A DNA stretch of 64,000 nucleotides from an uncultured Phascolarctobacterium sp. (GCA_900545535.1 UQZN01000012.1:1-64000); one strand, 5' to 3'. Counted from the stretch's first letter, positions 53,004 to 61,619 are shown. Translations and numbers: made by a program. Notes: a model not told the origin generated them from the sequence alone.

Positions 53004-54062
53004 ATGAATACATCCATGATCGTTTACCGACTGTTCGACGTGGCCGACGAAATCAATCTGGATCTTGTGCAGGCCCTATGGACAAGCCGTAACAAGATCG
53101 CATCCCGTTTACGTCTCGACAGGATCTCTACAAAATCCATCACCTTTAAAGATCCGCCGGTTTTGGTCGAACTTGGCTCCCACGAAATGGAGCTGGGCGG
53201 CAAAACCTATCTGGCTGAAATCAAAGCCCGCATTTTTGACCTGGGCGTTATCAGCCTGATCCTGCGCATTCCCTTCGAAGACGACGTTACCTACGACGAA
53301 TATCTCGATATGGCCATCGTCAGCGAAAATATGCCCGAAGACGAGATCCGCAGTTATCTGGACGCCGTCCTCGAAACTATCCGTCCCGCCTGCTCCAACG
53401 CGCGCGTTTCGGACTTTGACGAAGACTTTGTCGTTTATTACTTCCAGGAAAAACGGTCCGACTGGGATCTGGTCCCCTTACTCCTAAAAGACCGTACGCC
53501 TGTCAGCCAGCAGACCCGCCGGGAAACGCTGGAAAACAGCTTCTCCTACGCCGACGACGTTACATATCTGGCCTGGGATTCGGCAGTTGTCTACGATCCC
53601 AGCGGCAGCCTTGACGTGCCCGACCTGCTGGAATTTGCCAACGCGCAGTTTTTAGAGCTGCGTTATTATGACAACGCCCTCAACAACGCCATCGACAAAA
53701 CCTATGACGAGCTGGAAGAAGCTAACATGACCAGCAAGGCCACCCGCCTGGAGAGCTATCGCCAGATCCGCGGCAACCTGATGGAGCTGATGGCCGATGT
53801 CAGCAGCCTGACCAGTAACATCAACAATGCCCTGCAGGTCACCGAAGATATCTTCTACGCCCGCATCTACACCCGTTATCTGTCCCTGCTGCGCGCTTCC
53901 GTCTGGAAGGACAACATCGAAAATAAAATCCATGTTATCCAACGCAGCTACACGCTGCTCAACGAAGAAGTATCCATGTACCGCTTCGAGCTGCTGGGGC
54001 TTTTTGCCATGGGACTTTTGGGACTGATATTTTTGACCAACCTCTATATCGCCTTTAAATAA
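53004..54062 (+). CDS. Tail-anchored protein, RMND1/DUF155-like
   Basis: 352 residues, cytoplasmic with one C-terminal membrane segment (LLGLFAMGLLGLIFLTNLYI). The acidic middle (LRIPFEDDVTYDEYLDMAIV) is followed by helical coiled-coil-like stretches (YDNALNNAIDKTYDELEEAN) and VTEDIFYARIYTRYLSLLRA. The order, with late helices and a terminal anchor after a conserved Arg (MYRFELLGL), recalls the RMND1/SIF2 (DUF155, COG1723) family, but the match is tentative. GGAGG precedes ATG 53004 by five bases. Codon use is richer in C/G at third positions than in most neighbours. Divergent from clpB. Confidence 0.7.
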   Translation: MNTSMIVYRLFDVADEINLDLVQALWTSRNKIASRLRLDRISTKSITFKDPPVLVELGSHEMELGGKTYLAEIKARIFDLGVISLILRIPFEDDVTYDEYLDMAIVSENMPEDEIRSYLDAVLETIRPACSNARVSDFDEDFVVYYFQEKRSDWDLVPLLLKDRTPVSQQTRRETLENSFSYADDVTYLAWDSAVVYDPSGSLDVPDLLEFANAQFLELRYYDNALNNAIDKTYDELEEANMTSKATRLESYRQIRGNLMELMADVSSLTSNINNALQVTEDIFYARIYTRYLSLLRASVWKDNIENKIHVIQRSYTLLNEEVSMYRFELLGLFAMGLLGLIFLTNLYIAFK

Positions 54063-54168
54063 GGTAATTTTCAAGGAAGCTGGCACTGCCGGCTTCCTTA
54101 ATTTTTATTATAAGCGCCAAAAGTCAAAAAGTCAAATATTTTTATTATTATTTTAATTCGGCATAATC

Positions 54169-54196
54169 TTGACAATCATCTGCACAATAGTACAAT
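54169..54196 (+). promoter_or_regulatory. lrgAB promoter
   Basis: -35 TTGACA (54169-54174), 16 bases, -10 TACAAT (54191-54196), 37 bases before the lrgA start. Confidence 0.7.
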
Positions 54197-54233
54197 AGTA
54201 GTTATTCCAAATTATAGATTGAGGGGAATTATT

Positions 54234-54602
54234 ATGACACCTGGTTCTATCTTACGTGGTACAGCTATTTTATTGGCTCTGCAATGGGTCAGTGTTTTAT
54301 TTCTACAGGCGCTGCACATCGCTTTTCCTCCGGCGCTGCTGGGCATGATCCTGTTGGCAGTCTTACTTTTGACCGGCGTTATCCGCGAACAAAGCGTTGA
54401 AGACGCCTGCACCATACTTATCGAAAAAATGGGTATGTTGTTTTTACCGGCCGGCATCAGTATGCTGCTTTATCTGGATATCATCAAAGCGGAAAGTATA
54501 GCCATTTTTGTCACTATCATCGTCAGCAGCCTGATCATTTTAGTTACTACAACAGCTTTTGTCGAGCTGCTTTCACGGCCTAGAAAAGGAGGTAAAAACT
54601 GA
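54234..54602 (+). CDS. lrgA: CidA/LrgA family (antiholin-like) membrane protein
   Basis: About 122 residues with four membrane segments (ILRGTAILLALQWVSVLFLQ, FPPALLGMILLAVLLLTGVI, GMLFLPAGISMLLYLDII, IAIFVTIIVSSLIILVTTTA). Family proteins were first named for control of murein hydrolase export; with LrgB they are now also linked to pyruvate and glycolate transport. GAGGGG precedes ATG 54234. The stop overlaps the lrgB start (TGATG). Confidence 0.92.
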   Translation: MTPGSILRGTAILLALQWVSVLFLQALHIAFPPALLGMILLAVLLLTGVIREQSVEDACTILIEKMGMLFLPAGISMLLYLDIIKAESIAIFVTIIVSSLIILVTTTAFVELLSRPRKGGKN

Positions 54603-55318
54603 TGCTGTTTCCCGAAGCTTTGCTCAATTCACCCATGTTCGGCATTGGTCTCACCATCATTGTTTATGTTTTCTGCGAGTTGCTCGTCAACCGCCTGGAA
54701 CTCAACATCATTCCGCCTTTTGTGCTGGCCTGCCCCATCATCATGGGCATCATCTATTTTCAGGCGCCTCATATCACTTACGAGCAATACGCCTCCGGCG
54801 CCAGTTTTATCAACTTTCTTCTGGGACCGGCTACAGTAGCTCTGGCTCTGCCGTTGTACCGCAACCGCAAAACCTTAAAAGCCAACTTTTTTATCATTGT
54901 CAGCGGCGTGCTTGTCGCTACCACCGTTGGCATCACAGCCATTTTTATCTGCGGCACTCTGTTCGGTGCCAGCCAGCAAGTGTTGCTCTCGCTGGTTCCT
55001 AAGTCGGTAACTACGCCTATCGCCATGGATATTTCCAACGTCATCGGCGGTATCCCCTCCTTAACGGCAGCCTGCGTCATCTTCACCGGTATGTTCGGCT
55101 CCACCTTCAATCATAAGATCCTTGAGCTGCTGGGCTTTAAAAACGATATCGCCATCGGTCTGGCCATCGGTGCCTCCAGCCATGGCCTGGGCACCAGCGC
55201 CTGCGTCAATAAAAGTGCAGTCCAGCTGGCTATCGGCGGCGTTGCTATTGGACTTACCGGTATCGCTACTTCTATTTTAGCGCCGCTGCTGCTGCCTCTG
55301 CTGACTAAATTGTCTTGA
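54602..55318 (+). CDS. lrgB: LrgB/CidB family membrane protein
   Basis: 238 residues, six to eight membrane segments. LrgB signatures KSVTTPIAMDISNVIGGIPS (about 139-158) and GLAIGASSHGLGTSACVNKS (about 188-207) are present. Forms a two-gene unit with lrgA; role in pyruvate-type carboxylate transport or autolysis control is family knowledge. Confidence 0.95.
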   Translation: MLFPEALLNSPMFGIGLTIIVYVFCELLVNRLELNIIPPFVLACPIIMGIIYFQAPHITYEQYASGASFINFLLGPATVALALPLYRNRKTLKANFFIIVSGVLVATTVGITAIFICGTLFGASQQVLLSLVPKSVTTPIAMDISNVIGGIPSLTAACVIFTGMFGSTFNHKILELLGFKNDIAIGLAIGASSHGLGTSACVNKSAVQLAIGGVAIGLTGIATSILAPLLLPLLTKLS

Positions 55319-55339
55319 ATAAAGCTTTAATTATTTAAG

Positions 55340-55383
55340 AAATAGAAAGTCCATTCCTCAAATGAGGAATGGACTTTCTATTT
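55340..55383 (+). terminator. lrgAB terminator
   Basis: Perfect 20-base arms (55340-55359 and 55364-55383), loop aaat, ending TTTTT, 21 bases past lrgB. Confidence 0.9.
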
Positions 55384-55412
55384 TTGCATGTCATTGCAAA
55401 TATCCATAAAAA

Positions 55413-55440
55413 AGCAGAAGCACTTATAAGTACTTCTGCT
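55413..55440 (-). terminator. terminator of the DASS transporter transcript
   Basis: agcagaagcactta/taagtacttctgct arms with one mismatch, T6 on the minus strand. It lies beyond the 24-residue frame at 55524, meaning that this frame is within the transporter transcript. Confidence 0.8.
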
Positions 55441-55523
55441 TCAGTGAAAGATTACCTTACGCGCTTTCTCAGTTGGTTCTAATTAGTCGAAAAAGCCGCG
55501 CTTACGAATTTTAATTGTTAAAA

Positions 55524-55598
55524 TCAACTTTTAACCAGCCACCAGCAAGTAGAGAAAATAATTGCAACAATACCACCTGCAATAGCTTCTGCTCCCAT
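55524..55598 (-). CDS. possible 24-residue membrane peptide next to DASS transporter
   Basis: Short frame with the sequence MGAEAIAGGIVAIIFSTCWW then LVKS, one clear membrane helix and a positive end. AGAAGGTG lies eight to nine bases before ATG 55598. Layout (tiny single-helix protein just downstream of a secondary transporter, inside the same transcript) resembles MetS and other symporter small accessory subunits. No known family is recognised. The 118-base gap to the transporter holds a hairpin (55641-55668) without T-tract. Could be chance given its size. Confidence 0.45.
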   Translation of the reverse strand: MGAEAIAGGIVAIIFSTCWWLVKS

Positions 55599-55640
55599 AC
55601 CAGTCACACCTTCTTTCACTTTAAATCCCGGGTAAACTGG

Positions 55641-55668
55641 CAGGAATGCCACTCAAAAAGCATTCCTG
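55641..55668 (-). other. hairpin between DASS transporter and small frame
   Basis: caggaatgc/gcattcctg with a ten-base loop. The minus strand after the stem reads cagtttac, so it lacks a U-tract and is more likely an mRNA-processing or stability element than a terminator. Confidence 0.5.
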
Positions 55669-55715
55669 CTGTAAAAAGGAGAAATTTATGTACAGTTCTT
55701 CCACAGCCGTCCCAA

Positions 55716-56987
55716 TTAACCGGGGAAGAATGGCCATACCATCGGAATAACGATGATAGAAACGATAAAGCAGAGAATTACCAGCGGTACGCCTACTTTT
55801 ACATAGTCCATAAACTTATAGTTACCAGGCCCCAATACCAAAGTACAGGGCGGAGTACCTACCGGAGTTGCGAAAGCGCAAGAAGCTGCGACACCGATAG
55901 CCATCAATACTGCTTTCGGGGAAGCTCCCAGCTGCTGCGAAATGGCTACGCCTACCGGAGCCAACAAGGCTGCAGCAGCCGTATTCGACATAAACTGCGT
56001 CAACGTACAGGAGATGATAAACAATACTGAAGTCATAATGATCGGGGTAGGAGAACCGCCCATCAGACTTACTGCCCACTCGGCGATCAATTTACCGGCG
56101 CCGGTCTTATCCATTGCCGTAGATACAGGCATCATACCTGCAAACAGGAAGATCGTTACCCAGTCGATGGACGCATAAGCCTGCTTTTCAGTCAGGCAGC
56201 CCGTCAGCACACAAACCAGGGCGCCGATGATAGCGGCCATTTCCAAAGTTACGCTCTTCAGATCAAGTGCCATAACGATAACAACTACTGCCAGGATCAA
56301 ACCGGAAATAACTTGTTTTTTACTGTCATGTACTGTCGCTTCAATTTCCTGTTCGATTTCCTGATCTGCGTCCAATTCAGCTTTCGGCAGCAGATACTTG
56401 CCGATAAACATCATATAAGCAATAGCCACAATAGTCAGAGGAACACCTATCCAGGCAAACTCGAAGAAAGAGAAGGGCGCATACCCAAAAGAAGTCAAAG
56501 CGCCGGAAACGATAATGTTAGGCGGAGTACCTACCAAAGTAATGATACCGCCAACACCTGCGGCGTAAGCCAACGGCATCAACTGGCGTGAAGCAGGGAT
56601 CTTTGCCGCAGCACAGATGCCCAGAACAACCGGCATCAGGCAGGCTGCCGTACCGGTATTAGACAGAACAGAAGATAAACCTGCACCAACGATCATGATA
56701 CCAAACATCAAACTGTTTTCACTGGTACCTGAAAGTTTAACGATAGAGATACCAATCTTCTGGGCCAGTCCAGTATGGAACATAGCCGCACCAACAACGA
56801 ACATACCAGCAAAAAGCACTACTGTTGAATTAGAAAGTCCCGAAAAAACCTGTTGAGCCGGGATAAATCCCAAAAGTCCGCAGGCGATAGCGCCGCCCAT
56901 AGCGGTAATGGCCAGAGGAATAAGTTCAGTAATAAATAATAAGGCCACTATTGCTAAAACAATTAAACATTTGACTGCTGAAGACAT
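55716..56987 (-). CDS. SLC13/DASS-type sodium:anion symporter
   Basis: 423 residues, ten or eleven membrane segments with two inverted halves. The family SNT motifs are in GLSSVLSNTGTAACLMPVVL (first half) and LTQFMSNTAAAALLAPVGVA (second half); GTPPNIIVSGA and VGTPPCTLVLGPGNYKFMDY are the partner loops. Imports dicarboxylates such as succinate, citrate or other anions with Na+. If the host is a succinate user such as Phascolarctobacterium, succinate is the likely substrate (inference). Start 56987; long upstream region. Confidence 0.92.
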   Translation of the reverse strand: MSSAVKCLIVLAIVALLFITELIPLAITAMGGAIACGLLGFIPAQQVFSGLSNSTVVLFAGMFVVGAAMFHTGLAQKIGISIVKLSGTSENSLMFGIMIVGAGLSSVLSNTGTAACLMPVVLGICAAAKIPASRQLMPLAYAAGVGGIITLVGTPPNIIVSGALTSFGYAPFSFFEFAWIGVPLTIVAIAYMMFIGKYLLPKAELDADQEIEQEIEATVHDSKKQVISGLILAVVVIVMALDLKSVTLEMAAIIGALVCVLTGCLTEKQAYASIDWVTIFLFAGMMPVSTAMDKTGAGKLIAEWAVSLMGGSPTPIIMTSVLFIISCTLTQFMSNTAAAALLAPVGVAISQQLGASPKAVLMAIGVAASCAFATPVGTPPCTLVLGPGNYKFMDYVKVGVPLVILCFIVSIIVIPMVWPFFPG

Positions 56988-57638
56988 AAACTCACCTCAT
57001 TTCCTAAAATAGTTTATACATAATCCTCCTTTTTGTTTACTTAATCACCCTTGTGATTACATTTTCATTGTAGAATTTTATAATTACACCGTCTAGTTTA
57101 ACAATGTATGAAAACAGCGAACATTATTGCTTCTAATAGTTTAATTAATTTAAACAATAGTTTAATTTTTTGTTGCTATAGCAACATGGGGTCTAAACTG
57201 GCCTGGAGCCAGCTTTTATCGGCATTGTTGCTACTGCATATTTTAAATATTATAGATATATTTCAGCTTTTATTTTTTGCAATAAATTTCAAAAATACTT
57301 GCAATAAAATATTAAAGCACTTCCATCTCTTTTTCAGGCGCAACTGCTACATTAATAATGTACGCTCAGCCCTGACTGCCAAAATGCGCTTAGCCTGAGT
57401 TGGTTATCAGCCTAGCAACTGCAAAACATTATTCCCAAACATCTAAATATTTTGAAAAACTGCGATATACAGCGTCTAGGCTACTATACATTCTTCGCAG
57501 GAAGTAGTTAAGCCCTGACCTGCTAAAACGGCTTATCAACAACTGATTTATACTAAAATGAAACTTTATTTATAACCTCGACCTATGATAAAATTATTTT
57601 TATATAACATACTGCTTTAAGCAGCAACGGAGGTGAAC
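56988..57638. other. 650-base intergenic region between divergent transporter genes
   Basis: AT-rich with no believable gene. It holds the promoters of the DASS carrier (-) and of the CBS/CorC-type gene (+). A perfect 14-base palindrome gttgctatagcaac (57172-57185) is the best operator candidate. Motif cttagcctgagttggttatcagcc and a related ccctgacctgctaaaacggc segment show mild repetition (ccctgac near 57370 and 57510). Confidence 0.55.
57172..57185. promoter_or_regulatory. palindrome gttgctatagcaac
   Basis: Perfect 14-base dyad about 185 bases upstream of the DASS carrier start, possible operator. No regulator gene adjoins. Confidence 0.35.
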
Positions 57639-57689
57639 ATGTTTCCGCAGGGAAACAGATTCTTTGGAATATCTCAGTATAATCTTTAA
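57639..57689 (+). CDS. possible 16-codon leader peptide overlapping the next gene
   Basis: ATG 57639 has the best ribosome binding site of the region (GGAGG at 57629-57633, five bases spacing) and opens a frame MFPQGNRFFGISQYNL ending at 57689, which overlaps the first codons of the downstream gene in another frame. A gtttcc/ggaaac hairpin lies within it. It may control translation of the downstream gene by coupling, or mark a sequence error at the true start. Confidence 0.4.
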   Translation: MFPQGNRFFGISQYNL

Positions 57690-59010
57690 CATCATTATTA
57701 TTTTATTTTTAGTCGCTCTCAACGGCTTTTTCGTTGCATCAGAATTTTCTATAGTTAAAGTGCGTCCTTCGCGCCTTGACACTTTAATAAAAGAAGGCAA
57801 CAGGCAGGCTGTCCATGCCCGTCAGGTCACCGAACATCTTGATGCCTATTTATCAGTGACCCAGCTGGGCATCACCCTTGCTTCCCTGGGCCTTGGCTGG
57901 ATCGGCGAACCGGCTGTAGCCAAAATGCTGACGCCGTTATTTCATTTATTCCATGTACCGGCACAGCTTGAGCATACTATCGCCTTCGTTGTAGGTTTCT
58001 CTGTCATTACCGCTCTGCATATCGTACTGGGCGAGCTGGTTCCAAAATCCTTATCGATCCAGAAAACAGAAAAAGTCGTACTTTTTGTCGCCTGGCCGCT
58101 GATCATGTTCAATAAACTGATGTATCCGGCCGTCTGGTTTCTCAACCATGTTGCCAACTGGACCCTGAGGCGTATGGGTATCCACGCTGCCAGCGAAGCT
58201 GAGGAAGCGCATAATGAAGACGAGATCCGCCTTTTGATGGAACAAAGCTATAAATACGGTTATATCGACAAAAGCGAGCTGACCTATTTGGACAATGTTT
58301 TTGATTTTTCCGAGCGTCACGCCAGTGAGATCATGGTTCCGCGTACAGATATGATCTGCATGTTTCTGGACGACACCTTTGAGGAAAACATCCAGGTCGC
58401 TCTTGGCGAACGCATGACCCGTTACCCGATCTGCGAAGAAGATAAAGACCATATCATCGGCTTTCTCCACATCAAAGACCTGCTACGGGCTTTAAACGCC
58501 GGTCAGAAACCTGATTTACGCACCCTGGCGCGTGAAGTTCTGGTCGTGCCTGAATCCATGCCGATCAGTAAGCTGCTACGCCTGCTGCAAAAACAGCGTA
58601 AACAACTGGCAATTTTGATCGATGAATACGGCGGTACCGCCGGTATGGTCACCATCGAAGATATATTAGAAGAAATCGTCGGCGAGATCCAGGATGAATT
58701 TGACGAAGAACGCCCGGAAATAGAAGCTGAAGGCGATAAGATCTATTCCATCGACGGTAAAATGCTGCTGGAAGACGTCAACGACCTGTTTGGTCTGGAA
58801 TTATCCTCTGAAAGCTGTGACACCATCGGCGGCTGGGTCTATTCCCAACTGGACTATCCCCCTCAATTAGGCCAGACTGTAAAACTGCCCGCTGCAGAAT
58901 TTTCAGTCGAAGAACTGGATAATATCCGCATCACCCGGCTAAAAGTACAGCTTTTGCAAGATCCCGAAGGTATCCATCAAGGTATGCTGGAAGAACATCT
59001 TAATAAATAA
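57664..59010 (+). CDS. CNNM/CorC-type membrane protein with CBS pair (hemolysin C family)
   Basis: 448 residues. N-terminal DUF21 membrane domain (MEYLSIIFNIIIILFLVALN, ITALHIVLGELVPKSLSIQ), two CBS domains (about 210-330: ASEIMVPRTDMICMF, MTRYPICEEDKDHIIGFLHI, AILIDEYGGTAGMVTIEDIL) and a C-terminal transporter-associated domain (YSIDGKMLLEDVNDLFGLEL). Relatives move Mg2+ or Co2+; none is proven here. The start appears to be TTG 57664, with only a weak AGGGA upstream, because the strong ribosome site serves an overlapping 16-codon frame. Confidence 0.9.
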   Translation: MEYLSIIFNIIIILFLVALNGFFVASEFSIVKVRPSRLDTLIKEGNRQAVHARQVTEHLDAYLSVTQLGITLASLGLGWIGEPAVAKMLTPLFHLFHVPAQLEHTIAFVVGFSVITALHIVLGELVPKSLSIQKTEKVVLFVAWPLIMFNKLMYPAVWFLNHVANWTLRRMGIHAASEAEEAHNEDEIRLLMEQSYKYGYIDKSELTYLDNVFDFSERHASEIMVPRTDMICMFLDDTFEENIQVALGERMTRYPICEEDKDHIIGFLHIKDLLRALNAGQKPDLRTLAREVLVVPESMPISKLLRLLQKQRKQLAILIDEYGGTAGMVTIEDILEEIVGEIQDEFDEERPEIEAEGDKIYSIDGKMLLEDVNDLFGLELSSESCDTIGGWVYSQLDYPPQLGQTVKLPAAEFSVEELDNIRITRLKVQLLQDPEGIHQGMLEEHLNK

Positions 59011-59040
59011 AAAAACACCGCGAAAATTCGCGGTGTTTTT
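59011..59040. terminator. bidirectional terminator between convergent genes
   Basis: aaaaacaccgcgaa/ttcgcggtgttttt stem with a two-base apex between the CBS protein gene (+) and the CYTH-CHAD gene (-). Confidence 0.9.
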
Positions 59041-60554
59041 TATTTTTTCAAATCTTCCAGAAGCTTACTGTATGCTTTCAAAGCTTTAGCATTCGCTGAC
59101 TGCAGGGCCTGCAGGCGCCAGCCCAAAAGTAGGCCGCCGTCGCGATAGAGCGCCCGGCTGTTGTTGCCCTTGACGCAATTCAGCAGACATTTACTGCTGT
59201 ACACATCGTAAACCAGTATTTGTATCCTCTGATACAGCTCTTTGATCTCTTTCCAGACTGTTTTACTGAGCCGGTCGATCTTGAGGCTGCGGCGGGCGTA
59301 ATAAATCACTTCACAAATGCGTAAAATGCTTTGAGCCTGCGCCTCGTCTATTTTATCGCCTTTAATGTCCAGTTCTTTCAGCATATTATACCAGTCTTCG
59401 ATCCGGCAGCCTGCCAGCTGCTCAACTTCCACATAATAACTGTTCTGCCATAACGACTGTTCCGTCCAGGCCAGCAATTTGAAGATACAATGACTGTAAA
59501 CACCCTGCTGCAGCTGTTTATCAACTTCAGCCAGAATGTTTTCTATTTCTTCCGTCAGTTTTTCAGCCAGCTGCGGCCGCTGTAAAAAATTGCTGCCCGC
59601 TGCTCCCTGCAGCAGCTGCCACTGCTGCAGCAGACGTTTATACCGAAACAGAACATTCAGCGTACCGGCAGGTTCAGCCAGCAGCTTCCGCATTTTGTCA
59701 TACTCGCCTTCAGCCAGCAGCGGCTTGATCAGCGTCAGCAAAGCCTGCAAATGCCTGAATTGGGGCAGCAGCAGTTTATCAGCCTGCACCAGCATGGTTT
59801 TGTCCAGCAGCAGCCTGTTTTGCAGCTTTAAGATCCTGTCGCCATAATATTCCAGCAGTTTGCCAAGCTCATCCTGTACCATGCCGCCCCGGTCGATTTT
59901 CAGCCGTCCCTTCGGCAGTTCATGCTCTTCACCGTTGCCCAGCAAATGCAGCCCACGGGCAAACTTGCTGCGCGGCTCGATAAAAACAGGGATCTTCGCC
60001 GCCACCTGCGCCGTAAAATCCAAGAGATCAGCTTTTGTCCCCTCTTTGATCTCCAGTTCTACTTCGTCAATTTTTTCTTTCTGCTTCCCGGCGCTGATCT
60101 TGCCCTGATCAATTGCCATTTCCAGAACGGTAGCGGGCGTCACCTGCAAGAGTCTGACCTCTCTTTTTACCTCCACGGTAAAAAGCTTCTGCAGTTCTTC
60201 TCCTGCCAGCAGCTCTTCCAGATCGGCCTCCAACCCCAGCTCTGCAAAACCGCTTAGCAGCGGAGCATCTTTTTTGAGAGGGATATTAAACTCGCGGCGG
60301 GCCGAAAGGCCTCCGCCCGAGCTTTGTTCTGTTTTGATAGTAGCTTCGTATTTTTTACCGTTGCGCCTGATGCGATATGCCATACCGGCTTCAGTCAGCT
60401 TATAGGACTCCGTATCATAATACGTTGTCAGCAGCTCCTGTTTAGCCAGGCTGCCTTTGATAGTTTTGGCCGTAATCAGCTCAGAAGCCAGCAGCTTTTT
60501 TAAATCTTTACGGGCAATCGTCAGCTTCATTTCCATTTCCACTGTTTTATCCAT
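59040..60554 (-). CDS. CYTH-CHAD domain protein (inorganic triphosphatase-like)
   Basis: 504 residues. CYTH domain (1-205) with the signature ExExK in VEMEMKLTI, the tunnel strands LLTTYYDTESYKLTEAGMAY, RIRRNGKKYEATIK and KIDEVELEIKEG, and FIEPRSKFARGLHLL; CHAD helical domain (about 225-500) whose histidine and arginine residues are poorly conserved (RHLQALLTLIKPLL). YgiF-like proteins hydrolyse triphosphate; CHAD domains bind polyphosphate. The degenerate CHAD part may have lost polyphosphate binding. AGGAAGG precedes ATG 60554. Third gene of its operon, 12 bases after the 85-residue gene. Confidence 0.88.
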   Translation of the reverse strand: MDKTVEMEMKLTIARKDLKKLLASELITAKTIKGSLAKQELLTTYYDTESYKLTEAGMAYRIRRNGKKYEATIKTEQSSGGGLSARREFNIPLKKDAPLLSGFAELGLEADLEELLAGEELQKLFTVEVKREVRLLQVTPATVLEMAIDQGKISAGKQKEKIDEVELEIKEGTKADLLDFTAQVAAKIPVFIEPRSKFARGLHLLGNGEEHELPKGRLKIDRGGMVQDELGKLLEYYGDRILKLQNRLLLDKTMLVQADKLLLPQFRHLQALLTLIKPLLAEGEYDKMRKLLAEPAGTLNVLFRYKRLLQQWQLLQGAAGSNFLQRPQLAEKLTEEIENILAEVDKQLQQGVYSHCIFKLLAWTEQSLWQNSYYVEVEQLAGCRIEDWYNMLKELDIKGDKIDEAQAQSILRICEVIYYARRSLKIDRLSKTVWKEIKELYQRIQILVYDVYSSKCLLNCVKGNNSRALYRDGGLLLGWRLQALQSANAKALKAYSKLLEDLKK

Positions 60555-60566
60555 GTTATCGCCTTC

Positions 60567-60824
60567 CTATTCCGCTATGGAGCCGCGGACTTCTGTAAAA
60601 ATAACCTGGGGAACGTCCAGATCATAAACCTTGGGAGTAAGCTCACGCAGATCTTCGATCCGCCAGCCTGCGTTCTGTTCCGCCAGCTTGGCCAAGGCCT
60701 CTTCCAGATTATTGGCAGCGACGATCGCCAGCGCGTCCAGATAAAAATGGCTCTGCACGCAGGGTTCATTGATCATACTGTGACTGTGATAAGTTTTGTT
60801 ATGACGCCAAACGTAAACCTTCAT
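60567..60824 (-). CDS. Small unknown protein in CYTH-CHAD operon
   Basis: 85 residues, soluble, mildly acidic. KVYVWRHNKTYHSHSMINEP has several His, then CVQSHFYLDALAIVAANNLE and a helix LEEALAKLAEQNAGWRIEDL, with IDLRELTPKVYDLDVPQVIF-like strands to the end. No known domain is recognised. AAGGAG lies nine bases before ATG 60824. Six bases separate it from the TVP38 gene and 12 from CYTH-CHAD, so it is an operon member and probably works with one of them. Confidence 0.75.
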   Translation of the reverse strand: MKVYVWRHNKTYHSHSMINEPCVQSHFYLDALAIVAANNLEEALAKLAEQNAGWRIEDLRELTPKVYDLDVPQVIFTEVRGSIAE

Positions 60825-60830
60825 CAGTAT

Positions 60831-61520
60831 CTACTCCTTTAATTTTTTATGTTCGCCGCCCCAGGCCCACCACGCCAGCGGCAGGCCAAAAGCTATAACG
60901 ACTACGGCAGCAGACACATATAAGCCGCTGCCGCCTGAAACAGCATCAGCCAGCAGATTATAAGCAATCGCTCCCGGCAGCATGCCCAATAAAGTTGCCG
61001 CAGCATACAGCTGCAGGTTCATCTTACAGCAGCCGGCAATAATGCTCACCGGATCATACGGAAAAATCGGTACTGTGCGCAGCCACAGCATCTTGACAAA
61101 GCCGCCGCTGCCGCTCAAATAATTGGTCAGCCTTTCACCCCAACAGCCGCCATAACGGTCAAGCAGCCTCCTGCCGCCGCCCAGACTTCCCAAAGCATAG
61201 CACAAAAGAGCACTGCTCAGACCGCCGCATAACAAATAAACTATACCCAGCATGGGTCCAAATAAGATCCCTGCACTGAGGTTCAAAAAAATACCCGGAA
61301 AAAACAGCAGCGGCCGTACCGCATATAACGCTACATAAACCAGTGGCCCCAGGCTGCCGTACGATGCGACCCAGCGCCGCACATCATCAACTGAAGCAGG
61401 ATGAAAAATATAGGGCGAACTGTGCAGCTGCCAGATGACCCAGAGCAGCAGCAGCGCCAAAACTGAAAAACGCAGCATTTCCAGATGCCGCCTGCAACTT
61501 CTAAAAAAATTTTCTACCAT
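60831..61520 (-). CDS. TVP38/TMEM64 (DedA-type) membrane protein
   Basis: 229 residues, five to six membrane segments. Family features: GSLGPLVYVALYAVRPLLFF, PGIFLNLSAGILFGPMLGIV (the re-entrant loop region), GGFVKMLWLRTVPIFPYDPV and SIIAGCCKMNLQLYAAATLLG. DedA/TVP38 proteins act as lipid carriers or in membrane homeostasis. First gene of a three-gene operon with the 85-residue protein and the CYTH-CHAD protein. Confidence 0.9.
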   Translation of the reverse strand: MVENFFRSCRRHLEMLRFSVLALLLLWVIWQLHSSPYIFHPASVDDVRRWVASYGSLGPLVYVALYAVRPLLFFPGIFLNLSAGILFGPMLGIVYLLCGGLSSALLCYALGSLGGGRRLLDRYGGCWGERLTNYLSGSGGFVKMLWLRTVPIFPYDPVSIIAGCCKMNLQLYAAATLLGMLPGAIAYNLLADAVSGGSGLYVSAAVVVIAFGLPLAWWAWGGEHKKLKE

Positions 61521-61597
61521 TTATTTACCACCATTCTCTTTTTATATGATAGCCTGTTTGAGCTATTTTCGCAAGAAAATGCTGCTAAATACAAAAA

Positions 61598-61619
61598 CAG
61601 CCGGCAATACTGCCGGCTG
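61598..61619 (-). terminator. terminator after livF
   Basis: cagccggca/tgccggctg stem with a four-base loop and TTTTT on the minus strand, seven bases past the livF stop. Confidence 0.9.
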
